A stretch of DNA of 49,964 nucleotides from JBEBXQ01 sp040391535 (GCA_040391535.1 JBEBXQ010000014.1:1-49964); one strand, 5' to 3'; shown: positions 34,977 to 43,486, counted from the stretch's first letter. Numbers and translations are program-made. The notes: a model not told the origin generated them from the sequence alone.

Positions 34977-35801
34977 TTATTTTTTACGTCTGCTGATGAT
35001 CAGCTTTTCTGAATGTTTCTTCTTATTCCTTGTTTTCAATCCTTTGGAGAATTGTCCGTTTCTTGAACGAGGCTGTCCACCGGATGCACGGCCTTCACCA
35101 CCACCCATAGGGTGATCGACAGGGTTCATAGCAACCCCTCTTACACGAGGACGACGACCCAACCAGCGTTTACGACCGGCTTTACCAAGGCTAACATTCA
35201 TGTGAGTAGAATTGGAAACGGTTCCAACCGTAGCAAGCCCTGCTGAAAGAACCAATCTCATTTCGCCTGAAGGCAGACGCAATGTTGCATATCTTCCTTC
35301 ACGTGCTACCAACTGAGCATAAGTTCCTGCGCTTCTTGCCAGCTGACCACCTTTTCCGGGAGTCAATTCGATATTGTGTACAATAGTACCTACCGGAATT
35401 GCGCTCAGGGGAAGTGTATTACCCACTTCAGGTGCAACAGACGTTCCTGACACGATGGTTTGTCCAACGTTAAGTCCGTTAGGAGCCAGGATATAGCTTT
35501 TCTCTCCGTCACCGTACTCGATCAGGGCGATGCGTGCAGAACGGTTTGGATCGTATTCAATTGAAACTACTGTTGCCGGAGCGTCAGTTCTGTTTCTTTT
35601 AAAATCTATCAGACGGTATCTTCTTTTGTGACCACCGCCTATATGTCTCATCGTACGACGACCCTGGTTGTTGCGACCACCGCTCTTCTTGATTGGTTCA
35701 AGAAGGCTTTTTTCAGGTTTGGAGGTAGTAATTTCCTCAAAGCTGGGAGCGGTTCTAAAACGTTGCGAAGGTGTTGTAGGTTTTAATTTTTTAACTGCCA
35801 T
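34977..35801 (-). CDS. rplB: 50S ribosomal protein L2
   Basis: The 274-aa protein has KSGGRNNQGRRTMRHIGGGH, the SH3-like middle and the functional loop VAMNPVDHPMGGGEGRASGG with the conserved His near the peptidyl transferase centre. The C-terminus is basic (KTRNKKKHSEKLIISRRKK). The order rplW-rplB-rpsS is the standard one. Confidence 0.98.
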   Translation of the reverse strand: MAVKKLKPTTPSQRFRTAPSFEEITTSKPEKSLLEPIKKSGGRNNQGRRTMRHIGGGHKRRYRLIDFKRNRTDAPATVVSIEYDPNRSARIALIEYGDGEKSYILAPNGLNVGQTIVSGTSVAPEVGNTLPLSAIPVGTIVHNIELTPGKGGQLARSAGTYAQLVAREGRYATLRLPSGEMRLVLSAGLATVGTVSNSTHMNVSLGKAGRKRWLGRRPRVRGVAMNPVDHPMGGGEGRASGGQPRSRNGQFSKGLKTRNKKKHSEKLIISRRKK

Positions 35802-35831
35802 TGCTCTATCTAATAAAATTTGTACCTGCCA

Positions 35832-36119
35832 TTAGGCTTCACCGTAAATATCGATGATTTCACCTTCGGCAACAGTTACGATCGCTTTTTTTATAGTAGA
35901 GGTTTTTCCGGTAACGAATTTACCTCCAGAAGTCCGGGATTTCTTTTTACCGATTGAACGCATGGTGTCTACACTCTTCACGTTCACCCCATATAATTTC
36001 TCAATTGCCTGTTTTATCTGAATTTTATTTGCATTTAATTCAACTTCAAAGGCATACTTACCTAAACCACCTTGCGCGGTGACTTTTTCGGTAATGATCG
36101 GACGCTTCAGCACACTCAT
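35832..36119 (-). CDS. rplW: 50S ribosomal protein L23
   Basis: The 95-aa protein starts SVLKRPIITEKVTAQGG and contains KYAFEVELNANKIQIKQAIE, YGVNVKSVDTMRSIGKKK. It docks trigger factor and SRP at the tunnel exit. It lies 2 nt after rplD, suggesting translational coupling. Confidence 0.98.
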   Translation of the reverse strand: MSVLKRPIITEKVTAQGGLGKYAFEVELNANKIQIKQAIEKLYGVNVKSVDTMRSIGKKKSRTSGGKFVTGKTSTIKKAIVTVAEGEIIDIYGEA

Positions 36120-36121
36120 GA

Positions 36122-36751
36122 TTATTTGTTCAATAAGTTTTCAAGTTTCGAAATAGCTCCTTCGCTTATCAAAAGCTTGTCAGCATTTAACAAATCGTAG
36201 GTGTTCACCAGATCAGCTGTAAGAATTTTTGTTTTAGGAATGTTACGTCCTGACAAAACAACGTTCTTATCAACCTCGGGCAGAATCAAAAGCGTCTTTG
36301 TATTCTGAAGCGAAAGCGCATTTAATAGATTGATATAAGACTTGGTCTTTGGAGCTTCAAAAGAAAAACCTTCAAGCACTGCGATTGCATCAGCCGCGGC
36401 TTTGGAAGATAATACTGAACGGCGGGCTAAAGTCTTAACTTTTTTGTTCAGCTTGAAACTGTAGTTACGCGGACGTGGACCGAATACACGACCACCACCA
36501 ACGAATACAGGAGATTTGATACTACCTGCACGGGCTCCGCCAGTTCCTTTTTGTCTTTTGATTTTACGTGTTGAGTAATTTACCTCAGCGCGTTCTTTGG
36601 CTTTGTGCGTTCCCTGACGTTGGTTCGCAAGATATTGCTTAACGTCCAGATATACGGCATGTTCGTTTGGAACAATCCCGAATACTTCATCAGACAGTGT
36701 TACTTTTTTCCCACTGTCTTCTCCTTTAATATTTAATACTGAGAGTTCCAT
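36122..36751 (-). CDS. rplD: 50S ribosomal protein L4
   Basis: The 209-aa protein has the extended loop RAEVNYSTRKIKRQKGTGGA, RAGSIKSPVFVGGGRVFGPR that reaches the exit tunnel, and the C-terminal globular part NTYDLLNADKLLISEGAI. In E. coli L4 represses the S10 operon through its leader. Here the structured leader is in front of rplC, two genes upstream, which makes L4 one candidate regulator. It lies 5 nt after rplC. Confidence 0.98.
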   Translation of the reverse strand: MELSVLNIKGEDSGKKVTLSDEVFGIVPNEHAVYLDVKQYLANQRQGTHKAKERAEVNYSTRKIKRQKGTGGARAGSIKSPVFVGGGRVFGPRPRNYSFKLNKKVKTLARRSVLSSKAAADAIAVLEGFSFEAPKTKSYINLLNALSLQNTKTLLILPEVDKNVVLSGRNIPKTKILTADLVNTYDLLNADKLLISEGAISKLENLLNK

Positions 36752-36756
36752 TCAAA

Positions 36757-37377
36757 TTATTTCTCAATGATTACAAATGAATTCTTTGAACCGGGAATTG
36801 ACCCACTTACCACAAGGATATTATGTTCAGGTATTACTTTCAAAACTTTCAGGTTTTGAATGGTTACCCTGTTATTACCCATACGGCCGCCCATACGCAA
36901 ACCTTTAAACACCCTTGAAGGGAAAGAACATGCACCGATTGAACCTGGGTGACGTGCACGGTTATGCTGACCGTGAGTCTGTCCTCCTACTCCACCGAAT
37001 CCATGTCTCTTAACTACACCTTGGAAGCCACGCCCTTTGGCAGTACCGACTACGTCTACAAACTCTCCTTCTTCGAAGACATCGGTAACGGTCAGCGTTT
37101 TTCCCAATTCGAATTCTTTTTCAAAAAACTTGAACTCAACCAGTTTTTGTTTGGGAGTTGTGTTAGCTTTTTTGAAATGACCCAGTAACGGCTTGGTGGT
37201 GTTTTTTTCTCTCTTCTCACCATAACCCAACTGAATCGCCTTGTAACCATCATTTTCCTCGGATCTTACCTGTGTAACAACACAAGGACCAGCTTGAATA
37301 ACAGTACATGCCAGAGCCTGCCCGTCAGCATTGTACAAACTCGTCATTCCGATTTTTTTTCCTATTAAACCAGACAT
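36757..37377 (-). CDS. rplC: 50S ribosomal protein L3
   Basis: The 206-aa protein starts MSGLIGKKIGMTSLYNADGQ and contains KGRGFQGVVKRHGFGGVGGQ followed by THGQHN, the region with the methylated Gln in E. coli. It reaches the peptidyl transferase centre and starts 23S rRNA folding. It is the first gene after a 310-bp leader with a terminator-like hairpin and a consensus promoter. Confidence 0.98.
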   Translation of the reverse strand: MSGLIGKKIGMTSLYNADGQALACTVIQAGPCVVTQVRSEENDGYKAIQLGYGEKREKNTTKPLLGHFKKANTTPKQKLVEFKFFEKEFELGKTLTVTDVFEEGEFVDVVGTAKGRGFQGVVKRHGFGGVGGQTHGQHNRARHPGSIGACSFPSRVFKGLRMGGRMGNNRVTIQNLKVLKVIPEHNILVVSGSIPGSKNSFVIIEK

Positions 37378-37428
37378 TGTTGAATAATTAAATTTAGCAG
37401 GGGATTAAACCTATTTTAAAACGGACTG

Positions 37429-37460
37429 CAAAGGTAAGAAATTGATTTTCTTTATCCTAA
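37429..37460 (-). promoter_or_regulatory. Promoter in front of rplC
   Basis: On the minus strand TTAG (37457-37460), a 20-nt spacer and TACCTTTG (37429-37436) fit the Bacteroidota consensus with one mismatch in the -33 box. The -7 box is followed by CA. It lies about 50 nt before the rplC ATG and just after the terminator-like hairpin, so the S10 cluster from rplC on can be transcribed on its own. Confidence 0.65.
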
Positions 37461-37488
37461 CAGATTAATCTCTTTTATTTAACACAAA

Positions 37489-37513
37489 AAGTCAGATGTA
37501 AAACATCTGACTT
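37489..37513 (-). terminator. Terminator-like hairpin after rpsJ
   Basis: AAGTCAGATG (37489-37498) pairs with CATCTGACTT (37504-37513) over a 5-nt loop, and on the minus strand the hairpin is followed by TTTGTGTT. It would stop fusA-rpsJ transcripts before rplC. Its first (minus-strand 5') arm can pair instead with 37568-37580, see the leader entry. Confidence 0.65.
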
Positions 37514-37596
37514 CAGGTAATTTAGTAAAACCTTTCTAAGGTAGCCCGTCGGGCGATTTTAGCTAAACTGAAGTCAGATGTGGTTTCCAGGAAACC
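37504..37596 (-). promoter_or_regulatory. Structured rpsJ-rplC leader with a possible antiterminator
   Basis: On the minus strand the order is: hairpin GGTTTC-CTG-GAAACC (37596-37582), arm A CATCTGACTTCAG (37580-37568), a stretch with a short GCCCGACGGGC hairpin (37554-37544) and CCTT-AGA-AAGG (37541-37531), arm B CTGAAGTCAGATG (37516-37504), then arm C CATCTGACTT (37498-37489) and Ts. Arm B pairs with A over 13 bp or with C over 10 bp, but not both. A-B would disrupt the terminator-like B-C hairpin. This is the geometry of an attenuator. What would control it is unknown. Confidence 0.55.
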
Positions 37597-37687
37597 GGAC
37601 CTTCATCCGACATTATGTGATTCTCTTCAGAAACTTTGTTTGATCAATTCACCGGAGTGTATACTTACAAAGTCCTGACATTAGTAA

Positions 37688-37993
37688 CTATACTTTAATC
37701 TCTACATCAACACCACTGGGAAGTTCCAGCTTCATCAGCGCATCAACTGTTTTTGCACTGGTAGAGAAGATATCAACTAATCTCTTGTAAGTACAAAGCT
37801 GGAATTGCTCTCTTGATTTCTTGTTAACGTGCGGAGAACGCAAAACCGTAAATTTCTCTTTTTCTGTCGGAAGAGGAATGGGACCACTCACTACAGCACC
37901 GGTAGATTTTACAGCTTTAACGATCTTCTCAGCCGACTTATCAACCAGATTATGGTCGAAAGATTTTAATTTGATTCTGATTTTCTGATTCAT
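37688..37993 (-). CDS. rpsJ: 30S ribosomal protein S10
   Basis: The protein is 101 aa from the ATG at 37993 (MNQKIRIKLKSFDHNLVDKS). The upstream in-frame ATG at 38041 would add 16 residues unlike any S10. Conserved blocks include GPIPLPTEKEKFTVLRSPHV and KKSREQFQLCTYKRLVDIF. S10 also acts as NusE in antitermination. Here it is separated from rplC by 310 bp instead of the usual few bases, and lies 71 bp after fusA. Confidence 0.97.
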   Translation of the reverse strand: MNQKIRIKLKSFDHNLVDKSAEKIVKAVKSTGAVVSGPIPLPTEKEKFTVLRSPHVNKKSREQFQLCTYKRLVDIFSTSAKTVDALMKLELPSGVDVEIKV

Positions 37994-38025
37994 TGTATTG
38001 TTGGTTCTGTGATGGTGAAAACAGA

Positions 38026-38053
38026 CCAGTGAAAGAACCATTTACTCCACTGG
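38026..38053 (-). promoter_or_regulatory. Weak hairpin in the fusA-rpsJ gap
   Basis: CCAGTG (38026-38031) pairs with CACTGG (38048-38053) over a 16-nt loop, followed on the minus strand by CTGTTTTC. It is too weak to call a terminator with confidence. It may be a pause or processing site between fusA and rpsJ. Confidence 0.3.
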
Positions 38054-38063
38054 CCCTGTAATA

Positions 38064-40178
38064 TTATTTACCTCCTTTTGTCTTCTCAATAACGGCTTCT
38101 GCCAGGTTGTTAGGCACGAAATCATAATGAGAGAACGTCAGAGAAGCGGTTGCTCTACCTGATGAAATGGTACGCAGGTCGGTTACATAACCAAACAGTT
38201 CAGAAAGAGGCACATCAGCCTTGATGATCTGAGCATTGTTTTTGTTATCCATACCTCTCATGATACCACGACGACGGTTAAGGTCACCGGTGATAGGACC
38301 CGTATACTCGTCAGGAGTAACGACGTCTACACTCATGATAGGCTCCATTAAACGGGCTCCTGCATTACGTGCTGATTCACGGAAACCGATACGACCAGCC
38401 ATTTCAAATGAGAATGAATCGGAGTCAACATCGTGGAATGATCCATGATACAGACGTACTTTCATAGAATCAACAGGGAAACCTGCCAAAGGTCCGTTTT
38501 TCATTGATTCTTCGAAACCTTTCTGAATAGACGGGATAAATTCACGGGGAATAACACCACCTACGATTTCGTTCACAAACTGAAGACCCTGTTTTTTCTC
38601 TTTACCTTCTTCGTTATCATCACGTGGTCCGATCTCAAATACGATATCGGCGAATTTACCACGGCCACCGGTTTGTTTCTTATAAGTTTCGCGGTGTTGG
38701 AAATTTTTGGTCAGTTCTTCTTTATAAGCTACCTGAGGAGCGCCCTGGTTTACTTCCACTTTGAATTCACGACGCATACGGTCGATAATAATTTCAAGGT
38801 GAAGCTCTCCCATACCACGGATAATGGTCTGGCCGGTTTCCTCATCTGTATTTACAACCAACGTAGGATCTTCCTCAATCAGCTTGGCGATTGCATTACC
38901 GAATTTATCCTGATCAGCCGTTTTCTTAGGCTCAATTGCATATCCGATAACCGGTTCAGGGAAATCCATCGATTCAAGCACTATCGGTGATTTTTCATCG
39001 GATAATGTATCTCCTGTTTTGATATCTTTGAACCCTACTACCGCACCGATATCCCCTGCTTCCAGGCGCTCGATCTGATTCTGCTTATTAGCATGCATCT
39101 GGAAGATACGGGAGATACGCTCCTTATTTCCTGAACGGTTGTTCAATACATAAGAACCTGACTCCAGCGTACCTGAATAAGAACGTACAAAACACAAGCG
39201 ACCTACATAAGGATCCGTTGCAATTTTAAATGCAAGAGCCGCAAAAGGCTCATCAGAAGATGGTTTTCTTGCGATATCGGCACCTGTACGCGGATCTGTA
39301 CCTTTAATACTTTCTCTGTCTAACGGAGATGGCAACAATGCCATTACCAGATCCAGCATCGTCTGAACTCCTTTATTTTTGAATGAAGAACCACATACCA
39401 TTGGCACAATCTTCATATCAATAACCGCTGCTCTTAACGCTGCAAGGATTTCATCTTCAGTAATTGAGTTCGGGTCTTCGAAGTATTTCTCCATCAAAGA
39501 CTCATCATAATCCGCCACTGCTTCAAGAAGCTTTTCTCTCCATTCAGCAACCTCTTCAATCATGTCTTCAGGAATGGGAACAACTTCATAAGTCATTCCT
39601 TTATCTTCTTCATTCCAAACCATTCCACGGTTGTTGATGAGATCAACCACACCTTTGAAGTTTTCTTCAGAACCGATAGGCAACTGCAAAGGAACTGCAT
39701 ACGAACCTAACATTTCCTTAACCTGGTTACAAACATTAAGGAAGTCAGCTCCGGAACGGTCCATTTTATTCACGAAACCAATCCTTGCTACGTTGTAGTT
39801 ATTAGCCAGGCGCCAGTTCGTTTCAGACTGAGGCTCAACACCATCAACCGCACTGAACAAAAACACCAGACCATCCAATACACGAAGAGAACGGTTTACC
39901 TCAACCGTAAAATCCACGTGTCCCGGAGTATCAATAATGTTGATATGATACTGCTCATCACGGTATTTCCAGCCTACAGTTACAGCAGCGGAGGTAATGG
40001 TAATTCCTCTTTCCTGCTCTTGTTCCATCCAGTCTGTGGTAGCACCACCATCATGTACTTCGCCAAGCTTGTGGCTCATACCGGAATAGTAAAGGATACG
40101 CTCAGTAGTTGTAGTCTTACCCGCATCAATATGAGCGGCAATACCAATATTTCTTGTTAATCTTAAATCACGTGCCAT
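38064..40178 (-). CDS. fusA: Elongation factor G
   Basis: The protein is 704 aa from the ATG at 40178 (MARDLRLTRNIGIAAHIDAG); an in-frame ATG three codons earlier (40187) is less likely. G-domain motifs are AHIDAGKTTTTE, DTPGHVDF and NKMD. Domains II-V follow, with MSVDVVTPDEYTGPITGDLN and RRGIMRGMD in domain V. It drives translocation and ribosome recycling with GTP. In many bacteria rpsL-rpsG precede fusA. Here the upstream neighbour is a divergent asparaginase gene and fusA has its own promoter. Confidence 0.98.
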   Translation of the reverse strand: MARDLRLTRNIGIAAHIDAGKTTTTERILYYSGMSHKLGEVHDGGATTDWMEQEQERGITITSAAVTVGWKYRDEQYHINIIDTPGHVDFTVEVNRSLRVLDGLVFLFSAVDGVEPQSETNWRLANNYNVARIGFVNKMDRSGADFLNVCNQVKEMLGSYAVPLQLPIGSEENFKGVVDLINNRGMVWNEEDKGMTYEVVPIPEDMIEEVAEWREKLLEAVADYDESLMEKYFEDPNSITEDEILAALRAAVIDMKIVPMVCGSSFKNKGVQTMLDLVMALLPSPLDRESIKGTDPRTGADIARKPSSDEPFAALAFKIATDPYVGRLCFVRSYSGTLESGSYVLNNRSGNKERISRIFQMHANKQNQIERLEAGDIGAVVGFKDIKTGDTLSDEKSPIVLESMDFPEPVIGYAIEPKKTADQDKFGNAIAKLIEEDPTLVVNTDEETGQTIIRGMGELHLEIIIDRMRREFKVEVNQGAPQVAYKEELTKNFQHRETYKKQTGGRGKFADIVFEIGPRDDNEEGKEKKQGLQFVNEIVGGVIPREFIPSIQKGFEESMKNGPLAGFPVDSMKVRLYHGSFHDVDSDSFSFEMAGRIGFRESARNAGARLMEPIMSVDVVTPDEYTGPITGDLNRRRGIMRGMDNKNNAQIIKADVPLSELFGYVTDLRTISSGRATASLTFSHYDFVPNNLAEAVIEKTKGGK

Positions 40179-40260
40179 GACGTACAATTCAGTCGGTTTT
40201 CTTATGATTTTCTCCCCTGAAAATGCCTTGGATTCTCCATAGGGATTTTTTTCAGAGGCG

Positions 40261-40291
40261 CAAAATTATAAATTTGAATGTTCATATCCAA
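40261..40291 (-). promoter_or_regulatory. Promoter of fusA-rpsJ
   Basis: On the minus strand TTGG (40288-40291), a 19-nt spacer and TAATTTTG (40261-40268) fit the Bacteroidota consensus well. Transcription would start near 40254, leaving a leader of about 75 nt before the fusA ATG. No strong hairpin is evident in that leader. Confidence 0.7.
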
Positions 40292-40449
40292 CGCTCTTAT
40301 ATTTTTTCTTTATTATTTTTTTATATTGGCCGTCAATTGGCTAACAGGATATTATACACTTCTGTCTGAATAAGTTCTCCCGAATCCTGCTTTACCATCA
40401 AACATGTAAAAGTACCACTGTAGTCATCAGGCCTTAAATCATAAATATC

Positions 40450-41499
40450 ATGAAATATTATTCATTGATTATCCTGTTTTTCCTGCTTCCGGCCCTGACG
40501 GTATCGGGGCAAAATACTGCTCAGCGGCATAACATTACCATTGCCATTCACGGAGGAGCCGGTAATATAACAGCGGAGAATATGACCCCGCAGAAAGAGA
40601 AAGCCTATCATGCCGCTCTGAACAAAGCCCTGGAAGCGGGTTATGCCGTATTGAAAAACGGAGGCAGCAGCATGGATGCTGTAAAGGCCGCTATTCAGTA
40701 TATGGAAGAATCCCCGCTTTTTAATGCCGGAAAAGGGGCTGTTTTTACGAATGAAAGAAAAAACGAACTGGATGCCTCAGTGATGGACGGGAAAGATCTC
40801 AGGGCCGGGGCCGTTGCCGGAGTCAGCAGGATTAAGAGTCCGGTGGAGGCTGCGATCGCTGTCATGCAGCAGTCTCCTCATGTTCTTATGGCCGGAAAGG
40901 GAGCTGAGCAGTTTGCTGAGGAAAAAGGACTGGAAATGGTGGATCCTTCTTATTTCTATACAAAGGAACGGATGGAGGAACTGGACAGGGTTCTGCAAGA
41001 TAAAACAACAGAGTCTGAGATAAAAAAGTCACCCAAAAGCGGCACACGCACTGATAATTCACTGATTTTCACAAATGAAGGGGAAAAATTCGGCACTGTA
41101 GGCTGTGTAGCTCTTGATGCCGATGGAAACCTCGCCGCAGGAACCTCCACCGGAGGTATGACCAATAAACGATTCGGGCGGATCGGTGATTCTCCGATCA
41201 TAGGCGCCGGTACTTACGCTAATAATACTACCTGTGCCGTATCTGCCACCGGTCATGGCGAATACTTCATCCGGTCGGTGGTAGCTTATGATATTTCTGC
41301 TTTGATGGAGTATAAAGGCCTCTCTATTCATGAAGCAGCTGACGAAGTGGTGATGCGTAAACTGCCACAGAAAGGTGGTGCCGGCGGAGTCATTGCACTG
41401 GACGCTCAGGGAAATATCGCCATGCCTTTTAATACACAAGGTATGTACCGAGGGTATATCAAAGGCAATGGCGAACGGGAAACATTAATCTATAAGTAA
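40450..41499 (+). CDS. Isoaspartyl peptidase / plant-type L-asparaginase (Ntn hydrolase), secreted
   Basis: The 349-aa protein has a signal peptide (MKYYSLIILFFLLPALTVSG, cleavage near residue 20). The N-terminal half shows ITIAIHGGAGNI, GYAVLKNGGSSMDAV, NAGKGAVFTNERKNELDAS. The autocleavage and nucleophile residue is Thr216 in FGTVGCVALD, followed by the substrate loops AGTSTGGMTNKRFGRIGDSP and ATGHGEYFIR. It is made as a precursor and splits before Thr216 into two chains. The enzyme removes isoaspartyl residues from peptides and can cut asparagine. A periplasmic site is inferred. All key residues are present. Confidence 0.95.
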   Translation: MKYYSLIILFFLLPALTVSGQNTAQRHNITIAIHGGAGNITAENMTPQKEKAYHAALNKALEAGYAVLKNGGSSMDAVKAAIQYMEESPLFNAGKGAVFTNERKNELDASVMDGKDLRAGAVAGVSRIKSPVEAAIAVMQQSPHVLMAGKGAEQFAEEKGLEMVDPSYFYTKERMEELDRVLQDKTTESEIKKSPKSGTRTDNSLIFTNEGEKFGTVGCVALDADGNLAAGTSTGGMTNKRFGRIGDSPIIGAGTYANNTTCAVSATGHGEYFIRSVVAYDISALMEYKGLSIHEAADEVVMRKLPQKGGAGGVIALDAQGNIAMPFNTQGMYRGYIKGNGERETLIYK

Positions 41500-41507
41500 C
41501 CTGAAAA

Positions 41508-42080
41508 CTAAAACGACATTCCTATTCTGAGGACAAGCCGCTGATAATTTCTGTTTTCATATCGGTCCAGCTGGTTCCATAGAATAGGTTTTTCAACAAA
41601 AACATGTTGCCGCTTCCAGCTTAACGTAAACGTCAGACCTTTTTGTTTACCTAATCCCATACCAATACCCGGATTGATCATCCAGCCACCTTTTGAATCA
41701 AAACCTTCATTATCCTTATGAAACCACGTGAAGCCGTAGCCGGTATCCAGCATGGTAAAGAAACGTCCGTTTCCCTTTCGTCCCAACTGATAACGCAAGC
41801 CTGCGGCCAATGGCGTGACCAGATTGCTTTTATACCAGTCCATACCGGCGATGAGTCCGACAGACAAATCAGGGTTGAGCTGAATCCCGTTATAGGTCTG
41901 TGCTGTGATGCTGGTTTTGGATTCTGTTATTTCTGAATTGCCCTCACCTGCTGTCACTCTTCCCAGTAACGTCCCGAACTCGGTATGGTTGACGTAATGC
42001 CGTTTAAATGCTTCACTTTTTTGTGCTACTGCAGGGAGGGTCAATATCATTAACCCTACTCCCACTATCCAGTTTTTCAT
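41508..42080 (-). CDS. Small predicted outer membrane beta-barrel protein
   Basis: The 190-aa protein has a signal peptide (MKNWIVGVGLMILTLPAVAQ). Alternating strands follow (SVGLIAGMDWYKSNLVTPLA, AGLRYQLGRKGNGRFFTMLD, GGWMINPGIGMGLGKQKGLT) and an aromatic C-terminus LVLRIGMSF, the usual signal for barrel insertion. It looks like an 8-stranded porin-family protein, but no specific family is recognised. It lies 12 bp after the LVIVD lipoprotein gene and probably shares its transcript. Confidence 0.7.
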   Translation of the reverse strand: MKNWIVGVGLMILTLPAVAQKSEAFKRHYVNHTEFGTLLGRVTAGEGNSEITESKTSITAQTYNGIQLNPDLSVGLIAGMDWYKSNLVTPLAAGLRYQLGRKGNGRFFTMLDTGYGFTWFHKDNEGFDSKGGWMINPGIGMGLGKQKGLTFTLSWKRQHVFVEKPILWNQLDRYENRNYQRLVLRIGMSF

Positions 42081-42092
42081 ATCTTCAGAAGA

Positions 42093-43391
42093 TTAAAACG
42101 GGCTTGAAACCGGAATTTTACTCAACAACTTCAGTCGCTTCGGATCTGCAGCATTATATTGATAAAACCCGTCCTTACCAATCAGCAGCAGATTTGATCC
42201 TATCGTAATCACATCAAAAGCGTTTATATCCGCTATATGAGAAATCTGGTGCTGATCAATCTCCATCGGATTACTTACGTCAAATACTTTCAGGCCATAC
42301 TCTCCTTCACACAGATAAAGCCTGGGATTATCAATACTCAATCCGTGCGGGTGCTTCATCGGATAACTTTTAAGTAGTTTGGGATTGCTCAGATCGGCAA
42401 TATCGATCACGTCCAGCTGATTCTGCGCCAGGTTACAGGTTGTCCCCGACCGTAAGGTAACGTATGCCAGGTTTTCATGAACCACAACCGGATCACAGGC
42501 GACATTATGCTGATAAACGGAAAGCTGCTGCGGGTCAGACGGATTGGAATTATCGAAAATATACATCCCTCTGCCGGAACCGATGAAAAGGTTATTGCCA
42601 TAAGGGAAAATAGTTTCGATATTCCAGCCTACGGGTATTGTCTTATAAAAATCAGGGTGTCCGGGGTCTGAGATATCCAGCAAATTAAGATTGGACTGAT
42701 CAACTGTATACAAAAACTGGCTATGAAGGGCAAAACGAGCCATGGAACCTCCTACACCATCTGAAGACGAGGATGATTTACCGCCTGAGCTTAGCGAGCT
42801 GGAGCTTGCAAACAGGGCATCCATAGAAAACCATCCCCACCCCCAACCTATGGGTGTGATATTATCTTCACAGTTTGTCTTTATTTTTTCCGTTACATAA
42901 GAAACTTCCTGATCCTGTATTGCGCCTGTATTCATATTCACAGCCCAGTAGCCTCCATCAAAGAGTCCGTTGTTAAATAAATCCTGCACTCTGGAAACTT
43001 CTGTAACCTGCTTAGGATTACTTATATCAAGTGCTACGATGTCTGTATAACTATCCACATACAGGATATTTCCCCTGACTGCCATATCTCCGTTTCCGGG
43101 AATATTTACAAATGCGATCGCTGTCGGATTAGAAGGATTGCTGTTATCAATGATATGAATTCCTTTTTTCAGCTCATTAATGAACAGGTAGTTTTCTTTG
43201 ACGTAAAGTTTACCGGGCCGCTCCATTGTTCTGGCCGCTTCAGTTACAATACCTGCCTGCCGGATTCCCGTCAGGGATAAAGTCACCGGTCTTGTCTGTC
43301 TGACATACCTGGTTTCAGTACACTGATCATTACAAGAGAAAAAGGAGAATCCTGTGATTATCAGGAATAAAGAATAATAAAGACGTTTCAT
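42093..43391 (-). CDS. LVIVD-repeat lipoprotein (beta-propeller-like)
   Basis: The 432-aa protein has a lipoprotein signal with lipobox-like FFSC at residues 17-20. At least six repeats of the LVIVD type follow, each ending in a D-x-S-N-P turn: IDNSNPSNPTAIAFV, LDISNPKQVTEVSRV, LDISDPGHPDFYKTI, FDNSNPSDPQQLSVY, IDIADLSNPKLLKSY, FDVSNPMEIDQHQI. Such repeats likely close into a propeller on the cell surface or in the periplasm. A serine-rich insert (about 196-212, SSSSLSSGGKSSSSSDG) interrupts the array. No enzyme motif is seen; binding of protein or glycan is a guess. Confidence 0.85.
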   Translation of the reverse strand: MKRLYYSLFLIITGFSFFSCNDQCTETRYVRQTRPVTLSLTGIRQAGIVTEAARTMERPGKLYVKENYLFINELKKGIHIIDNSNPSNPTAIAFVNIPGNGDMAVRGNILYVDSYTDIVALDISNPKQVTEVSRVQDLFNNGLFDGGYWAVNMNTGAIQDQEVSYVTEKIKTNCEDNITPIGWGWGWFSMDALFASSSSLSSGGKSSSSSDGVGGSMARFALHSQFLYTVDQSNLNLLDISDPGHPDFYKTIPVGWNIETIFPYGNNLFIGSGRGMYIFDNSNPSDPQQLSVYQHNVACDPVVVHENLAYVTLRSGTTCNLAQNQLDVIDIADLSNPKLLKSYPMKHPHGLSIDNPRLYLCEGEYGLKVFDVSNPMEIDQHQISHIADINAFDVITIGSNLLLIGKDGFYQYNAADPKRLKLLSKIPVSSPF

Positions 43392-43453
43392 GACTGTAAA
43401 AGTTTAGGTTCATTTCTATTCTATAGTTCAGTTATTATTCAGTTCAGAATAAA

Positions 43454-43486
43454 ATCGTCCGGCAGCAACCTGGCCAGCCGGACGAT
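43454..43486 (-). terminator. Terminator after the serpin gene
   Basis: ATCGTCCGGC (43454-43463) pairs with GCCGGACGAT (43477-43486), a perfect 10-bp GC-rich stem with a 13-nt loop. On the minus strand it is followed by TTTATTCTG. It lies about 78 nt after the serpin stop and before the LVIVD gene, so the two genes are separate units. Confidence 0.75.
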
